Assembly: GCA_016783715.1 (NCBI GenBank)
Contig: JADHWA010000006.1
Span: 1-32,123 of the forward strand
Direction: 5' to 3'
Source: Candidatus Omnitrophota bacterium
GTDB taxonomy: Bacteria > Omnitrophota > Gorgyraeia > Gygaellales > Profunditerraquicolaceae
Length of the DNA: 32,123 nt
In this document: positions 9,943-19,177 of the stretch, piece after piece
Numbering within the stretch: position 1 is the first letter of the stretch
Layout of the letters: each line of letters starts with the position of its first letter
Made by a program: the position numbers and the translations under genes
Notes under the pieces: model-generated
What the model saw: only the letters and a program-made list of their open reading frames with translations
Database searches by the model: none
Told to the model about the DNA's origin: nothing

Positions 9943-10001
9943 TTAAATGAGCACATCACTTAGCGAACGGCAGTGAAGCTAAGTGATAAGTGCGAATTTA
10001 T
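9943..10001. repeat. A-type hairpin module 1 upstream of fba
   Basis: TTAAATGA-GCAC-ATCACTTAGC-gaacggcagtgaa-GCTAAGTGAT-AA-GTGC-GAATTTAT; ends at the AAGGAGG Shine-Dalgarno. Confidence 0.85.
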
Positions 10002-10040
10002 CCCGTGGCCGTCGTTGTTCAACTATTACGGCCAGGGGAT
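10000..10040. repeat. B-type hairpin module 1 (ATCCCGTGGCCGT...ACGGCCAGGGGAT)
   Basis: 13-bp stem with one mismatch. Confidence 0.82.
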
Positions 10041-10041
10041 C

Positions 10042-10099
10042 TTAAATGAGCACATAGCTTAGCGAACGACAGTGAAGCTAAGTTATAAGTGCGAATTAA
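10042..10099. repeat. A-type hairpin module 2 upstream of fba
   Basis: TTAAATGA-GCAC-ATAGCTTAGC-gaacgacagtgaa-GCTAAGTTAT-AA-GTGC-GAATTAA, one G-T wobble. Confidence 0.85.
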
Positions 10100-10147
10100 C
10101 CCTCGACATTTACTTTAATTAATTTATTTTAGGTAGATGTCAAGGGT
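10099..10147. repeat. B-type hairpin module 2 (ACCCTCGACAT...ATGTCAAGGGT)
   Basis: 11-bp stem with one wobble around an A/T-rich loop. Confidence 0.8.
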
Positions 10148-10201
10148 AAGTTCGGATAGCAATTTATGATCACTACGTTCCATAAATTGCGTCCTCACTT
10201 A
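10147..10201. repeat. A-type hairpin module 3, inverted, overlapping the pfkA stop codon
   Basis: Minus strand: TAAGTGAGGAC-GCAATTTATG-gaacgtagtgat-CATAAATTGC-TA-TCCGAACTTA. Confidence 0.8.
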
Positions 10202-11164
10202 CGTTAAAATTTTAATTAAATCATACCAGTGTTCTATCTTGATCTTTTTCTTCTTTATAGCAGTAGCAAAAGATACGGTGCTGATCTTGTTACCGCATAG
10301 TCCTACCGCTTTGTCAATCTGGCCGCTTAATAAAGCATCTACTGCTGCCTGTCCCAGCCGAAGTGCTAGGTCACGGCTGAAAGCGGTAGGACGGCCTCCG
10401 CGCTGGACGTGTCCTAACACCACTGCCCTGCTGTCTAAACCTGTAATCTTCCTTATCTTCTTTGCGATATCAACTGCAGAGCCAGCGCCTTCAGCCACCA
10501 CGATTATCCAGCTAAGCTTACCCTGCAAGTTACCTTTTACGATATCCGAACAGATCGAATTAAGGTTATATTTTCTCTCCGGGATGATTGCAGCTTCGCA
10601 CCCGCCGCCCAGAGCGACTGTCAGAGCGATGTAACCGCTATCTCTACCCATTACCTCGACAACAAAGATCCTCTCCATAGAGGTGGCGGTATCACGAATA
10701 TTATCGATTGCGTTTAAGGCCGTATTCACCGCGGTATCCGAACCTATGGTAACATCTATACCGTTAACATCGTTATCGATTGAAGCAGGAATCCCGATAC
10801 AGGGAACTTTATATTTATTATATAACCTGTGCGCTGCGGTAAAACTGCCGTTGCCGCCAATGACCACCAAAGCATCAATTGAATTCGCCTTGACTACCTG
10901 ATATGCCATCTTCATGCCTTTTACAGTCCTAAACTCAAGGCACCTTGAGGTCTTTAATACCGTCCCGCCCTGGTTGATTATCCCCGAGACAGAGCGACGA
11001 TCCATTAACTTTATCTCATCATTGATCAGCCCCCACCACCCTTGCGAAACACCCGCTACCTGAAGCTTTTTATAGATGGCATAACGCGTAACCGAACGGA
11101 TTGCCGCGTTCATCCCCGGGGCATCTCCTCCGGTAGTCAGTACTGCAATCTTTTTTATCGCCAT
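10199..11164 (-). CDS. pfkA: 6-phosphofructokinase
   Basis: TTGGDAPGMNAAIR, PASIDNDVNGIDVTIG, VEVMGRDSGYIAL and GHVQRGGRPTAFSRDLA motifs. Confidence 0.93.
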   Translation of the reverse strand: MAIKKIAVLTTGGDAPGMNAAIRSVTRYAIYKKLQVAGVSQGWWGLINDEIKLMDRRSVSGIINQGGTVLKTSRCLEFRTVKGMKMAYQVVKANSIDALVVIGGNGSFTAAHRLYNKYKVPCIGIPASIDNDVNGIDVTIGSDTAVNTALNAIDNIRDTATSMERIFVVEVMGRDSGYIALTVALGGGCEAAIIPERKYNLNSICSDIVKGNLQGKLSWIIVVAEGAGSAVDIAKKIRKITGLDSRAVVLGHVQRGGRPTAFSRDLALRLGQAAVDALLSGQIDKAVGLCGNKISTVSFATAIKKKKIKIEHWYDLIKILT

Positions 11165-11175
11165 GGTTACTTACC

Positions 11176-12855
11176 TTAATACAGGCCTTCCACCTGCATA
11201 TTGCGCGGATGCTCAACGCTAAAGCTATAAAATATCTCCAGTTTCTGTTTAGGGGCAAGCTCCAGATCCCATAGCCAGACGCCCTTGCGATCCTTCCAAT
11301 CCTTCTGCTGAGGCCCTTGGGATACTTTTAGAATCTTGACTTTAATTCTATCATCCTCTGAAACAGGAATAGCTTCAAAGAGTTTTACTAAGATATCTTT
11401 GGATTTATAGTTTTCTATGCTTAACTTATACTCATAGGTCGTAATCTTCTTAGGTGAAGGAATACCGGCTACCAAGGTCTGGTCTATCGTTTTCTTTATC
11501 TGCTGGCGTTTTACCTTAACGCTTTCATCAACGCCTAGATAAAGATCAAACTCCTCTCCCGGACCGATATTATCGATGCTGGATGTACCGACATAATCCC
11601 CCTCTAAGAATATATTCACCCTGCCGGCAAGAAGCTGCAGATCCTTGGCGTTAGTTACTTTGCTGCCTAAATAGGCATAAGGCGCCAGGCGCGGAACGCT
11701 TGAATACTCAAAGTCAGCCTTAAGCACCTGTGTAGAAATCGCAAGCTTATGCTCTGTGCCGTCTGATTTGATCTTGGCCTTCCTCGGCAACCGATAGACT
11801 ACCGCAATACCCTTCTCTTCGGAGGTTGCATATATATTCTTATCAATCATCCCGGAAAGTGCCATCGCGCCCTCTACAGGAGCTGCTGCATCAAAGGCCT
11901 CGAATTGAAGAGCCCCTCGTCTAAGCTCGGCTTTCTCCTGTACCTTGAAAACCTCCGGCTGATACGGCCTGATAAACCAGGGGTTTACATAAGGCATCCG
12001 TCCACCGATAGTCGGCTTGGCAGTAGAAAGGACCATATTAACATCATTCCAGTCTTCACCGGTATTCTGCCTGATAATTCCAAAGGAAACCAACTCCACC
12101 TCTGCTTTTTGGAAGTCTGCCCGGGCATCATAGATAGGCTGCCAGGAAGCACCATATACAAGAAATGAAACCACCAACTCCACTTCGCCGGCTTTCTCAA
12201 CTTCGATCTCTACTTCGATTGATCTCTTCTGTTTCCTCGCTGGTCCAGAAATTTGCGATAATTTACGGTTTAGCAGATCAATCTCTTTATAAATATCCCG
12301 GATCTCGATCTCATTCTGCTGAATCCCTGAATAGTTATCTTGTAAGTTTCTATCAAGAAATTTCAGGGTTTCTTCCAGCTCCTTTGCCGGCGGCATCCTG
12401 GTGACCAGGTCCTTTGGGATCTGATCCCCGGAGAAGAGGCGCACTGAATCAAGAAACTTCCTGTTCTCAGCCAGAACCCTCTTTAAATCCTCTAAGCTCC
12501 GGATCTGATCCCTGAACTCCTGGATCTGATCCTGCAATTTCTTAACCTCCTCCTGCGGCACCTCTTTCAGGAACTCTTTTTTAAGCTGTGCCCCGAGAAT
12601 CTTTAATTCTGCGCTCCCCCCGGAGGAGACCCTGAGGGAATTCTCATCGATCTGGGGGATGATATCACCGAAGATTATCTTATAGTCTCCGGGTGAGAGT
12701 TTTAAATTCGCCAGCCTGGAAATTAAAGCTGAGTCCGGATAAATAGTGACTTCGCTGATATCTGAGCGTACATCAAGTGTATCTTGCGCCCAGGCGATAC
12801 TAGATGCAAAAAATACTAAAGCAAAAATTGCCAGAAATATCTTTGCCCTCTTCAT
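11176..12855 (-). CDS. DUF4139/DUF4140 (mucoidy-inhibitor MuiA-like) secreted protein
   Basis: Signal peptide MKRAKIFLAIFALVFFASSIAWA; SEVTIYPDSALISRLANLKLSPGDYKI; coiled coil; ASWQPIYDARA. Start at 12855 has GGAGG; the ORF track start at 12888 overlaps ahcY. Confidence 0.8.
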   Translation of the reverse strand: MKRAKIFLAIFALVFFASSIAWAQDTLDVRSDISEVTIYPDSALISRLANLKLSPGDYKIIFGDIIPQIDENSLRVSSGGSAELKILGAQLKKEFLKEVPQEEVKKLQDQIQEFRDQIRSLEDLKRVLAENRKFLDSVRLFSGDQIPKDLVTRMPPAKELEETLKFLDRNLQDNYSGIQQNEIEIRDIYKEIDLLNRKLSQISGPARKQKRSIEVEIEVEKAGEVELVVSFLVYGASWQPIYDARADFQKAEVELVSFGIIRQNTGEDWNDVNMVLSTAKPTIGGRMPYVNPWFIRPYQPEVFKVQEKAELRRGALQFEAFDAAAPVEGAMALSGMIDKNIYATSEEKGIAVVYRLPRKAKIKSDGTEHKLAISTQVLKADFEYSSVPRLAPYAYLGSKVTNAKDLQLLAGRVNIFLEGDYVGTSSIDNIGPGEEFDLYLGVDESVKVKRQQIKKTIDQTLVAGIPSPKKITTYEYKLSIENYKSKDILVKLFEAIPVSEDDRIKVKILKVSQGPQQKDWKDRKGVWLWDLELAPKQKLEIFYSFSVEHPRNMQVEGLY

Positions 12856-12869
12856 TTTGCCTCCGTTTT

Positions 12870-14126
12870 TTATGTACCTGACTCCCAACTGGACAAATAT
12901 TTAGTCTGCTCGGCTGTTAATGTATCTTTCCTGATCCCCATGGATTTAAGCTTCAGTTCGGCGATCCTGGAGTCGATCTCCTGTGGGACTCTATAAACAT
13001 CGCCTTCAAGCTGGGCATTCTCCTTACGGATATATTCGGCAGAGAGCGCCTGGTTGGCAAAAGACATATCCATTACCTGCGCCGGATGGCCTTCGGCAGC
13101 CGCCAGATTAATCAACCTGCCCTCACCTAGGAGGTTAACTCTACGCCCATTCTTTAAAGTATATTCATCTACGTAATCACGGATTGTTCTCTTCTTCTTG
13201 CTCAGTTTCTTCAATGCCGGAATATCAATCTCGACATTAAAATGCCCGGAGTTTGCCACGATCGCACCGTCTTTCATCACTTGGAAATGCTCACCGCGGA
13301 TAACGCTGGTGTCGCCGGAGACGGTAACAAAGACATCACCGACTTTGGCGGCATTCTTAATCGGCATCACCTCATAACCGTCCATAGTAGCCTCCAGGGC
13401 CCTCAAGGCATCAACCTCGACTATAATCACTTTTGCCCCCATTCCCTTGGCACGCATGGCAACGCCTCTACCGCACCAGCCATAACCGCAGACCACAAAG
13501 TTAGCGCCGGCTATCAGCATATTGGTAGCCCGCAGAATCCCGTCTATCGTCGACTGGCCTGTTCCGTAACGGTTGTCGAAGAAGTGCTTTGTCTGTGCGT
13601 CATTAACCGCGATAATCGGATAACGTAATTTCCCCTGCGCTGCCAGTGCCTTAAGCCTGATTACCCCGGTTGTAGTCTCTTCTGTGCCGCCGATGATATT
13701 ATTGTGCATCTCGGGAGCCCGCTGGTGTATGGTGCTTACCAGATCTGCTCCATCATCCATGGTAATATCGGGTTTAGGCGCCAACACCGCCTGAAGATGA
13801 CGGTAGTAAGTCAAGGTATTTTCACCCTTGATCGAAAATACTGAAATCCCCAGATTCTTCACCAGGGAAGATGCGACATCATCCTGGGTTGAGAGCGGAT
13901 TTGAAGCGCAAAGATAAATCTCGGCTCCTCCTGCCTTTAATACCCGCATTAATACACCGGTCTCTGTGGTTACATGGAGGCAGGCCGCCACTTTCAATCC
14001 TTTTAAAGGCTTCTCTTTGGAGAACCTCTTCTCAATCAGTCTGCAGACCGGCATATTATTGGAGGCCCATTCTATGCGTAGCGCTCCCTTCTTGGCTAAT
14101 TTAATATCTTTGATGTCGTATTTCAT
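12870..14126 (-). CDS. ahcY: Adenosylhomocysteinase
   Basis: [55 protein letters not shown] and [10 protein letters not shown] motifs. Confidence 0.96.
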   Translation of the reverse strand: MKYDIKDIKLAKKGALRIEWASNNMPVCRLIEKRFSKEKPLKGLKVAACLHVTTETGVLMRVLKAGGAEIYLCASNPLSTQDDVASSLVKNLGISVFSIKGENTLTYYRHLQAVLAPKPDITMDDGADLVSTIHQRAPEMHNNIIGGTEETTTGVIRLKALAAQGKLRYPIIAVNDAQTKHFFDNRYGTGQSTIDGILRATNMLIAGANFVVCGYGWCGRGVAMRAKGMGAKVIIVEVDALRALEATMDGYEVMPIKNAAKVGDVFVTVSGDTSVIRGEHFQVMKDGAIVANSGHFNVEIDIPALKKLSKKKRTIRDYVDEYTLKNGRRVNLLGEGRLINLAAAEGHPAQVMDMSFANQALSAEYIRKENAQLEGDVYRVPQEIDSRIAELKLKSMGIRKDTLTAEQTKYLSSWESGT

Positions 14127-14136
14127 TCAATGCTCC

Positions 14137-14195
14137 TTAAATGAGCCCACAATTTACGGAGTGAAAGCGAACGTAAATTGTATGGGCGAATTTAT
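14137..14195. repeat. A-type hairpin module upstream of ahcY
   Basis: TTAAATGA-GCCC-ACAATTTACG-gagtgaaagcgaa-CGTAAATTGT-AT-GGGC-GAATTTAT. Lower helix changed to GCCC/GGGC as a compensatory pair. Confidence 0.85.
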
Positions 14196-14234
14196 CCCGG
14201 GCAGCCCGTTGTCTTCTTGCAGGCTGCGGGGGAT
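14194..14234. repeat. B-type hairpin module downstream of metK (ATCCC..GGCTGC / GCAGCC..GGGAT)
   Basis: ATCCCgggcagcc...ggctgcgGGGGAT, with an internal mismatch. Confidence 0.75.
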
Positions 14235-14242
14235 CTTAATTG

Positions 14243-15415
14243 TTATATCCTCGATGCTTCTCTTTTTAAAATGCTCACCTTATCCAGCTTCTCCCAGGAA
14301 AATTCCTGCTCGTTCCTGCCGAAATGTCCGAAAACAGCAGTCTTCCTGTAAATCGGACGTAACAGGTCCAGCGTTTTAATTATCCCCCTGGGGTTAAGTT
14401 GGAAATTCTGGCGGATCAGTTTTACCAGCTTTGAATCAGAGATCTTACCCGTACCGTAGGTGTCTACATAGATAGATAAAGGATCCGCATAGCCGATAAC
14501 ATAAGATAGCTGAACCATCAGCTTTTCAGCGATCCCTGCGGCAACCAGATTCTTTGCGATATACCGGCTCATATAAGCTGCCGAACGATCAACCTTTGTC
14601 GGGTCTTTACCGGAGAAAGCGCCCCCGCCATGCGCCACTGTACCGCCATAAGTATCTACGATAATCTTACGTCCGGTCATACCGGTATCCGACTGAGGGC
14701 CGCCGATGATAAACTTCCCGGTCTGGTTGACGTAATATTTAGTCTTGCGGTCCACCAGATCTTTGAGTATCGGCTTTGCAATCACATCAATAAGCTCCTT
14801 ACGCGCTTTAGAGGTAATCTGCCGTCCGGTCCTATCGAGTATCTCATCGGTATGCTGACAGGCAAGTACAACCGAATCCACACGTCTAGGCTTACCATTA
14901 TGATACTCTATCGTCACCTGCGATTTACAGTCAGGCCCGAGGTACTTTAATACGTTATCCCTGCGCACCTGCGACATCCGCTTGACCAGCTTCTGGGCCA
15001 AGGTAATCGGAAGTGGCATATATTCAGGTGTTTCGCGACAGGCATAACCGAACATAATCCCTTGGTCACCGGCGCCTCCGACATTGACCCCCTGGGCGAT
15101 ATCCGGCGACTGGCTATGGATAGTATTGATAATCGCGCAAGTCTCATAGTCGAATCCGTACTTAGGATGCGTATAGCCGATCTCCTTGATGATTCTGCGT
15201 GCCATCTTCTGTATATCGACATAGGCGTTTGTGGTAATCTCCCCGCCTACTATTAACAAACCCATAGTAACATATGTTTCACAGGCAACCCTACACATCT
15301 CCTTATTCTCATCAAGCCTGATTACTTCGTCTAAAACGCCGTCTGAGATCTGATCGCAGAGCTTATCCGGATGCCCCTCGCCGACAGATTCCGATGTAAA
15401 GAAATGTTTATGCAT
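14243..15415 (-). CDS. metK: S-adenosylmethionine synthetase
   Basis: [50 protein letters not shown] and GHFGR motifs. Confidence 0.96.
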   Translation of the reverse strand: MHKHFFTSESVGEGHPDKLCDQISDGVLDEVIRLDENKEMCRVACETYVTMGLLIVGGEITTNAYVDIQKMARRIIKEIGYTHPKYGFDYETCAIINTIHSQSPDIAQGVNVGGAGDQGIMFGYACRETPEYMPLPITLAQKLVKRMSQVRRDNVLKYLGPDCKSQVTIEYHNGKPRRVDSVVLACQHTDEILDRTGRQITSKARKELIDVIAKPILKDLVDRKTKYYVNQTGKFIIGGPQSDTGMTGRKIIVDTYGGTVAHGGGAFSGKDPTKVDRSAAYMSRYIAKNLVAAGIAEKLMVQLSYVIGYADPLSIYVDTYGTGKISDSKLVKLIRQNFQLNPRGIIKTLDLLRPIYRKTAVFGHFGRNEQEFSWEKLDKVSILKREASRI

Positions 15416-15426
15416 TACTTTCCTCC

Positions 15427-15492
15427 TTAAATGAGCACATCACTTAGCGATCCGCCGCAGGCGGAGAAGCTAAGTGATAAGTGCGAATTTAT
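15427..15492. repeat. A-type hairpin module 1 upstream of metK
   Basis: TTAAATGA-GCAC-ATCACTTAGC-gaTCCGCCgcaGGCGGAgaa-GCTAAGTGAT-AA-GTGC-GAATTTAT. Confidence 0.85.
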
Positions 15493-15531
15493 CCCGGGGC
15501 CGCCGTTATTCAACTATTCCGGCCGGGGGAT
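15491..15531. repeat. B-type hairpin module 1 upstream of metK
   Basis: ATCCCGGGGCCGCCG...CGGCCGGGGGAT. Confidence 0.75.
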
Positions 15532-15532
15532 C

Positions 15533-15593
15533 TTAAATGAGCACATCGCTTATGGAGTGCGCCAGCACGACATAAGTGATGAGTGCGAATTTA
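15533..15593. repeat. A-type hairpin module 2 upstream of metK
   Basis: TTAAATGA-GCAC-ATCGCTTATG-gaGTGCgccaGCACga-CATAAGTGAT-GA-GTGC-GAATTTAA. Confidence 0.85.
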
Positions 15594-15616
15594 ATCCGCC
15601 AAGCTTTGTGGCGGAT
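15594..15616. repeat. Short B-type hairpin (ATCCGCC-aagctttgt-GGCGGAT)
   Basis: 7-bp perfect stem next to the upstream gene's stop codon. Confidence 0.75.
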
Positions 15617-15618
15617 AT

Positions 15619-16359
15619 TCAATTAGAAAACTTTCTCTTTGCCTCGTTGAGAAATTTTAAATCTCCGATATCATACCACCTACCCTTGAAGACAAATCCG
15701 TAAACCTTTATTTTCTTACGCAGCCAATCTATGTAAAAACCAGTAGCGTCGGTCTTTGAAGACTTACTACTTAGGTAACTCTTGATTAATTTTACTCTCT
15801 GCCTGGGGAAATAATAAAGGCACATCGCCGCCAATTTTGATTTCGGATTTTGGGGTTTCTCCTGAAAATCGATAACCCTCTTAGATTTATCCAATGCCAC
15901 TATCCCGTATTTTTTCCCCTCTTTCTTGCTTTTTAATCTATACACGCCAAGAACCGGCGATCCTTTGCTGGCTTTAGCGAACTTTACAAACCCTCTCAGC
16001 CCCCCGTCGAAAAGGTTATCCCCTCCGATCACCAAGAGGTCGTCCTTTATTCTCTTTTTGTTGATTGCAAAACTCATATCTCCGATTGCGCCCCTGCGGT
16101 CAGAGAGTGTTTTTGACAAATCATCGACCAAGGATATTTTTTTATTGGTTTTAGCTTTAGCCGACCATTCCCTAAACCGCCGGACAAATTTAGTATTGGT
16201 AATCACAATGATCTCATCTATTTCATCGAGAGAATCCAATTTCTCGATTGCGTAATCGATTATACACTTCGGTCCCACTTTAAGCAGCGGCTTTGGATAT
16301 TTTTTGGTTAAAGGGTAAAGCCGGGTTGCATAACCTGCCGCCAATACCAGCGCTTTCAT
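15619..16359 (-). CDS. Sugar nucleotidyltransferase (NTP-transferase family)
   Basis: MKALVLAAGYATRLYPLTKKYPKPLLKV and VIGGDNLFD. Confidence 0.9.
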   Translation of the reverse strand: MKALVLAAGYATRLYPLTKKYPKPLLKVGPKCIIDYAIEKLDSLDEIDEIIVITNTKFVRRFREWSAKAKTNKKISLVDDLSKTLSDRRGAIGDMSFAINKKRIKDDLLVIGGDNLFDGGLRGFVKFAKASKGSPVLGVYRLKSKKEGKKYGIVALDKSKRVIDFQEKPQNPKSKLAAMCLYYFPRQRVKLIKSYLSSKSSKTDATGFYIDWLRKKIKVYGFVFKGRWYDIGDLKFLNEAKRKFSN

Positions 16360-17426
16360 CCTCTCTTCAACCTCTCCTTCAAAACTGTAATCCTATCTGT
16401 GGATGCCGGATCAATACCATAGAGAATCGCCAGATAATAAGATATAAAATCTCCGATATAGATTAAGGAGAATATCCTGCTTAATAAATCCTCCCCCCGC
16501 GACCAAACTTCCAGGATCCTCTGGCCTGTCTCCTTGGCGATAATCTCTTTTGTGAGCTCTATCCTCTTAGATATCCGCGGATTGACTAAATTATCCCTGA
16601 ATATCACAATCGCTGCCTTCTTCAGGAGGCTCTTAGGATTATCCCAGCCAGTGATCTCATTGTGGCCAATTTCCGGAAAGTAAGCAGATGATGCCAGAAC
16701 TTTAGAATTTTCGTTCAGCTGGCTGCGGAAACGCCTGACCACTACGCTAAAGTTTGCTGATGACGAATAGACCACCGGCAGCTTATTGTAGAGCTCCTGG
16801 GCAATGCATTTGGAGACATTATCCGCTGAGCCGATGCGCGGATTAATCTTGGTCTGCTGCAACTCCTCTAGTACCTTGATCGCCTGATTAATGTTAGGGA
16901 GGACTTCTTCGGTTAACCCCAGAGTGGCTAATATACTCAAAGGAATAATGCTTAAATATCCTATGGCATAGCGTGGCGGCAGGCCTCTGGGAATCTCAAC
17001 AAATGTGATCTTATCCTGCGCAGCCCTCTCCCTTAGCTGGCCCCCCGAAGAGATAGCAATTAAAACCGCCCCCTTATCTCTGGCCTGGGCGTAGGCACTT
17101 AAGGTCTCTTCGGTATTTCCGGAATAGCTGCAGACAAAAACCAGTGTCTGGCTATCGATATAAGCAGGAAGCTCATACTCACGGATCACCTGGATCGGCA
17201 ACGAAGACTTAAAATAAAGATAGGAGCGTACCAAATCTGCCCCGATCGCCGAACCGCCCACTCCGACAAAAACTATCCTTTTTACATCTTTGCACTCAGG
17301 CAAGTTCCTTAAGCCGGCGGCGATCTGACTCGCCTGACGGCATTGCCGGGGAAAATGATTCAAGGCATCCAGCATACCGGACTTATCAATCTTTTTTATG
17401 CTAGTCGGAGAAAGTGATCTTTTCAA
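16356..17426 (-). CDS. SIS-domain bifunctional phosphoglucose/phosphomannose isomerase
   Basis: VGGSAIGADLVRSYL, CSYSGNTEETLSAYAQA and GHNEITGW motifs. Confidence 0.88.
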   Translation of the reverse strand: MKRSLSPTSIKKIDKSGMLDALNHFPRQCRQASQIAAGLRNLPECKDVKRIVFVGVGGSAIGADLVRSYLYFKSSLPIQVIREYELPAYIDSQTLVFVCSYSGNTEETLSAYAQARDKGAVLIAISSGGQLRERAAQDKITFVEIPRGLPPRYAIGYLSIIPLSILATLGLTEEVLPNINQAIKVLEELQQTKINPRIGSADNVSKCIAQELYNKLPVVYSSSANFSVVVRRFRSQLNENSKVLASSAYFPEIGHNEITGWDNPKSLLKKAAIVIFRDNLVNPRISKRIELTKEIIAKETGQRILEVWSRGEDLLSRIFSLIYIGDFISYYLAILYGIDPASTDRITVLKERLKRG

Positions 17427-17438
17427 TCAATACCCGCC

Positions 17439-19169
17439 TTATCCGATTATCTCAACTAACTTTTTCTGACAGAAATCCTCTACCTCTTTGGCCGTAGTCA
17501 GCTTCAATGCCTCAAGCGCCAATTTCTCCATCGCAGAGATCTTGACGCTGCGGATAATAAACTTTGTCTCGGGAATCAAAAACGGGGGCACGCTGAATTC
17601 ATCAAGCCCTAAACCTAAGAGGATCAGAACCAGCATCGGCTCTCCTGCCATCTCTCCACACATCGCCACCTTTATACCGGCCTTATGCGCATGATCTATT
17701 ATATTTTTGATCATCCGCAGGATCGCTGGATGCGTCGGCTCATATAGATAAGCTACTTTTTCATTTGCCCGGTCCACTGCCAGGGAATACTGAATCAGGT
17801 CATTGGTTCCGATGCTGAAAAAAACCGCCTCCTGCGCCAGGATATCCGCAGTCAATGCCGCAGAGGGAACCTCGATCATCACCCCGACTTCAAGGTCTTT
17901 GTTAAAACTTATCTTTTGCTTTTTTAGCTCGGCCTTACACTCTTCTAGGATCTTATTGGCCTGCCTCAACTCTTCGACCCCTGAGATCATCGGGTACATC
18001 AGTTTTAATTTACCGTGGGCTGATGCCCGCAGGATCGCCCGCAGCTGCATCTTGAAGACATCTGGCCTGGCCAGGCAGAACCTGATCGCCCGCCAACCCA
18101 AAAACGGTTCTATCTCAGTAGGTACCTCAAACTGCGATAAAAATTTGTCCCCCCCTAAATCCAGTGTCCTGATCACTACAGGATGAGGAGCTAACTCCTC
18201 CGCTACATATTTGTAGGCCTGGTACTGCTGCTCCTCTGTCGGAGGATCCTTCCTGTTCATGTATAAAAATTCAGTACGATATAAGCCTATTCCCTGCCCT
18301 CCGTGGAGTTTTACCGCCGGCACCTCCTCAGGGAGCTCTATATTAGCCAAGACCTGGAGTGTCTTTTTATCAAGGGTAACAGGGGGGAGATCTTTACTGA
18401 CTAAGAATCTCTCTACGATCCCTTTTAGCTTCTTCTCCTCCTCCCGATATTCCTCTAATGTGGCCTGATCGGGATTAATGATTACCGCGCCGGTTACCCC
18501 GTCAACGATCAACAAGTCTCCGGTTTTAACTGTATTACTGAGCCCCCCCACACCGACTACCGCCGGGATCTCAAGTGACTTGGCCATGATAGCCGTATGA
18601 GATGTCTTTCCTCCGATATCGGTAACAAAAGCGCAAACATTCTGCTTATGCATCGCTGCGGTATCCGAAGGAGATAGATCATGCGCTACAATCACCACCT
18701 TTTCCTTAAAGTCTTGGAAATTCGTCCGCCCCTTCCCAAGAAGATTACGCAATATCCTCCTACCGACATCATTAATATCTGAAATACGCTCCTTAAGGTA
18801 TTCATCCTCAATATTCGAGAATACCTGGATGTATCTTTTTAGTACCTCGGAGAATATGTAGGCGACATTCAACTGCCCCTTTTTCAGGCGGGAGATGACC
18901 TCCTCAATCAGCATCCTGTCCTCAAGCACCAGAAGATGGGCATCGAAGATCTGGGCCTCATCCTGCCCCATGTCGACGGAAATCCTCTTCTGGAGACCGA
19001 TGATCTCGCGGCGGGTCTTAATCAGTGCTTCCTCGAACAGCTGGATCTGCACAGGAATCTCTTCTTCGCGGATAGCATACTTAACCACAACAAATTCCTC
19101 TTTACCTATCTTATAGGCTGGCCCTATACTTATCCCGGAAGCAGCTGCTATACCTTTTAACTTAAACAT
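17439..19169 (-). CDS. ptsI: Phosphoenolpyruvate--protein phosphotransferase (EI)
   Basis: GGKTSHTAIMAKSLEIPAVVG, GGQGIGLYRTEFLYMNR, FFSIGTNDLIQYSLAVDR and CGEMAGEP motifs. Confidence 0.96.
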   Translation of the reverse strand: MFKLKGIAAASGISIGPAYKIGKEEFVVVKYAIREEEIPVQIQLFEEALIKTRREIIGLQKRISVDMGQDEAQIFDAHLLVLEDRMLIEEVISRLKKGQLNVAYIFSEVLKRYIQVFSNIEDEYLKERISDINDVGRRILRNLLGKGRTNFQDFKEKVVIVAHDLSPSDTAAMHKQNVCAFVTDIGGKTSHTAIMAKSLEIPAVVGVGGLSNTVKTGDLLIVDGVTGAVIINPDQATLEEYREEEKKLKGIVERFLVSKDLPPVTLDKKTLQVLANIELPEEVPAVKLHGGQGIGLYRTEFLYMNRKDPPTEEQQYQAYKYVAEELAPHPVVIRTLDLGGDKFLSQFEVPTEIEPFLGWRAIRFCLARPDVFKMQLRAILRASAHGKLKLMYPMISGVEELRQANKILEECKAELKKQKISFNKDLEVGVMIEVPSAALTADILAQEAVFFSIGTNDLIQYSLAVDRANEKVAYLYEPTHPAILRMIKNIIDHAHKAGIKVAMCGEMAGEPMLVLILLGLGLDEFSVPPFLIPETKFIIRSVKISAMEKLALEALKLTTAKEVEDFCQKKLVEIIG

Positions 19170-19177
19170 ATATTAAA

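Noticed and set aside
9943-10099. A modules as hammerhead ribozymes (AUGAG-stem-CGAA resembles the stem II flanks)
   Set aside because: The CUGAUGA core is not present (it reads UUAAAUGAG), no GUC-type cleavage site or stem I/III was found, and the GA-bearing strand is antisense for most copies. The similarity reduces to a tandem G-A motif.
9943-10201. CRISPR-like array (repeated units with spacers)
   Set aside because: Units are hairpins of two alternating types with variable paired arms, only a few per locus, with no cas genes and no constant direct repeat.
14137-15616. SAM or SAH riboswitches upstream of metK/ahcY
   Set aside because: The same hairpin family also precedes ilvC, fba and an L27-like gene, and no SAM/SAH aptamer core was recognised.
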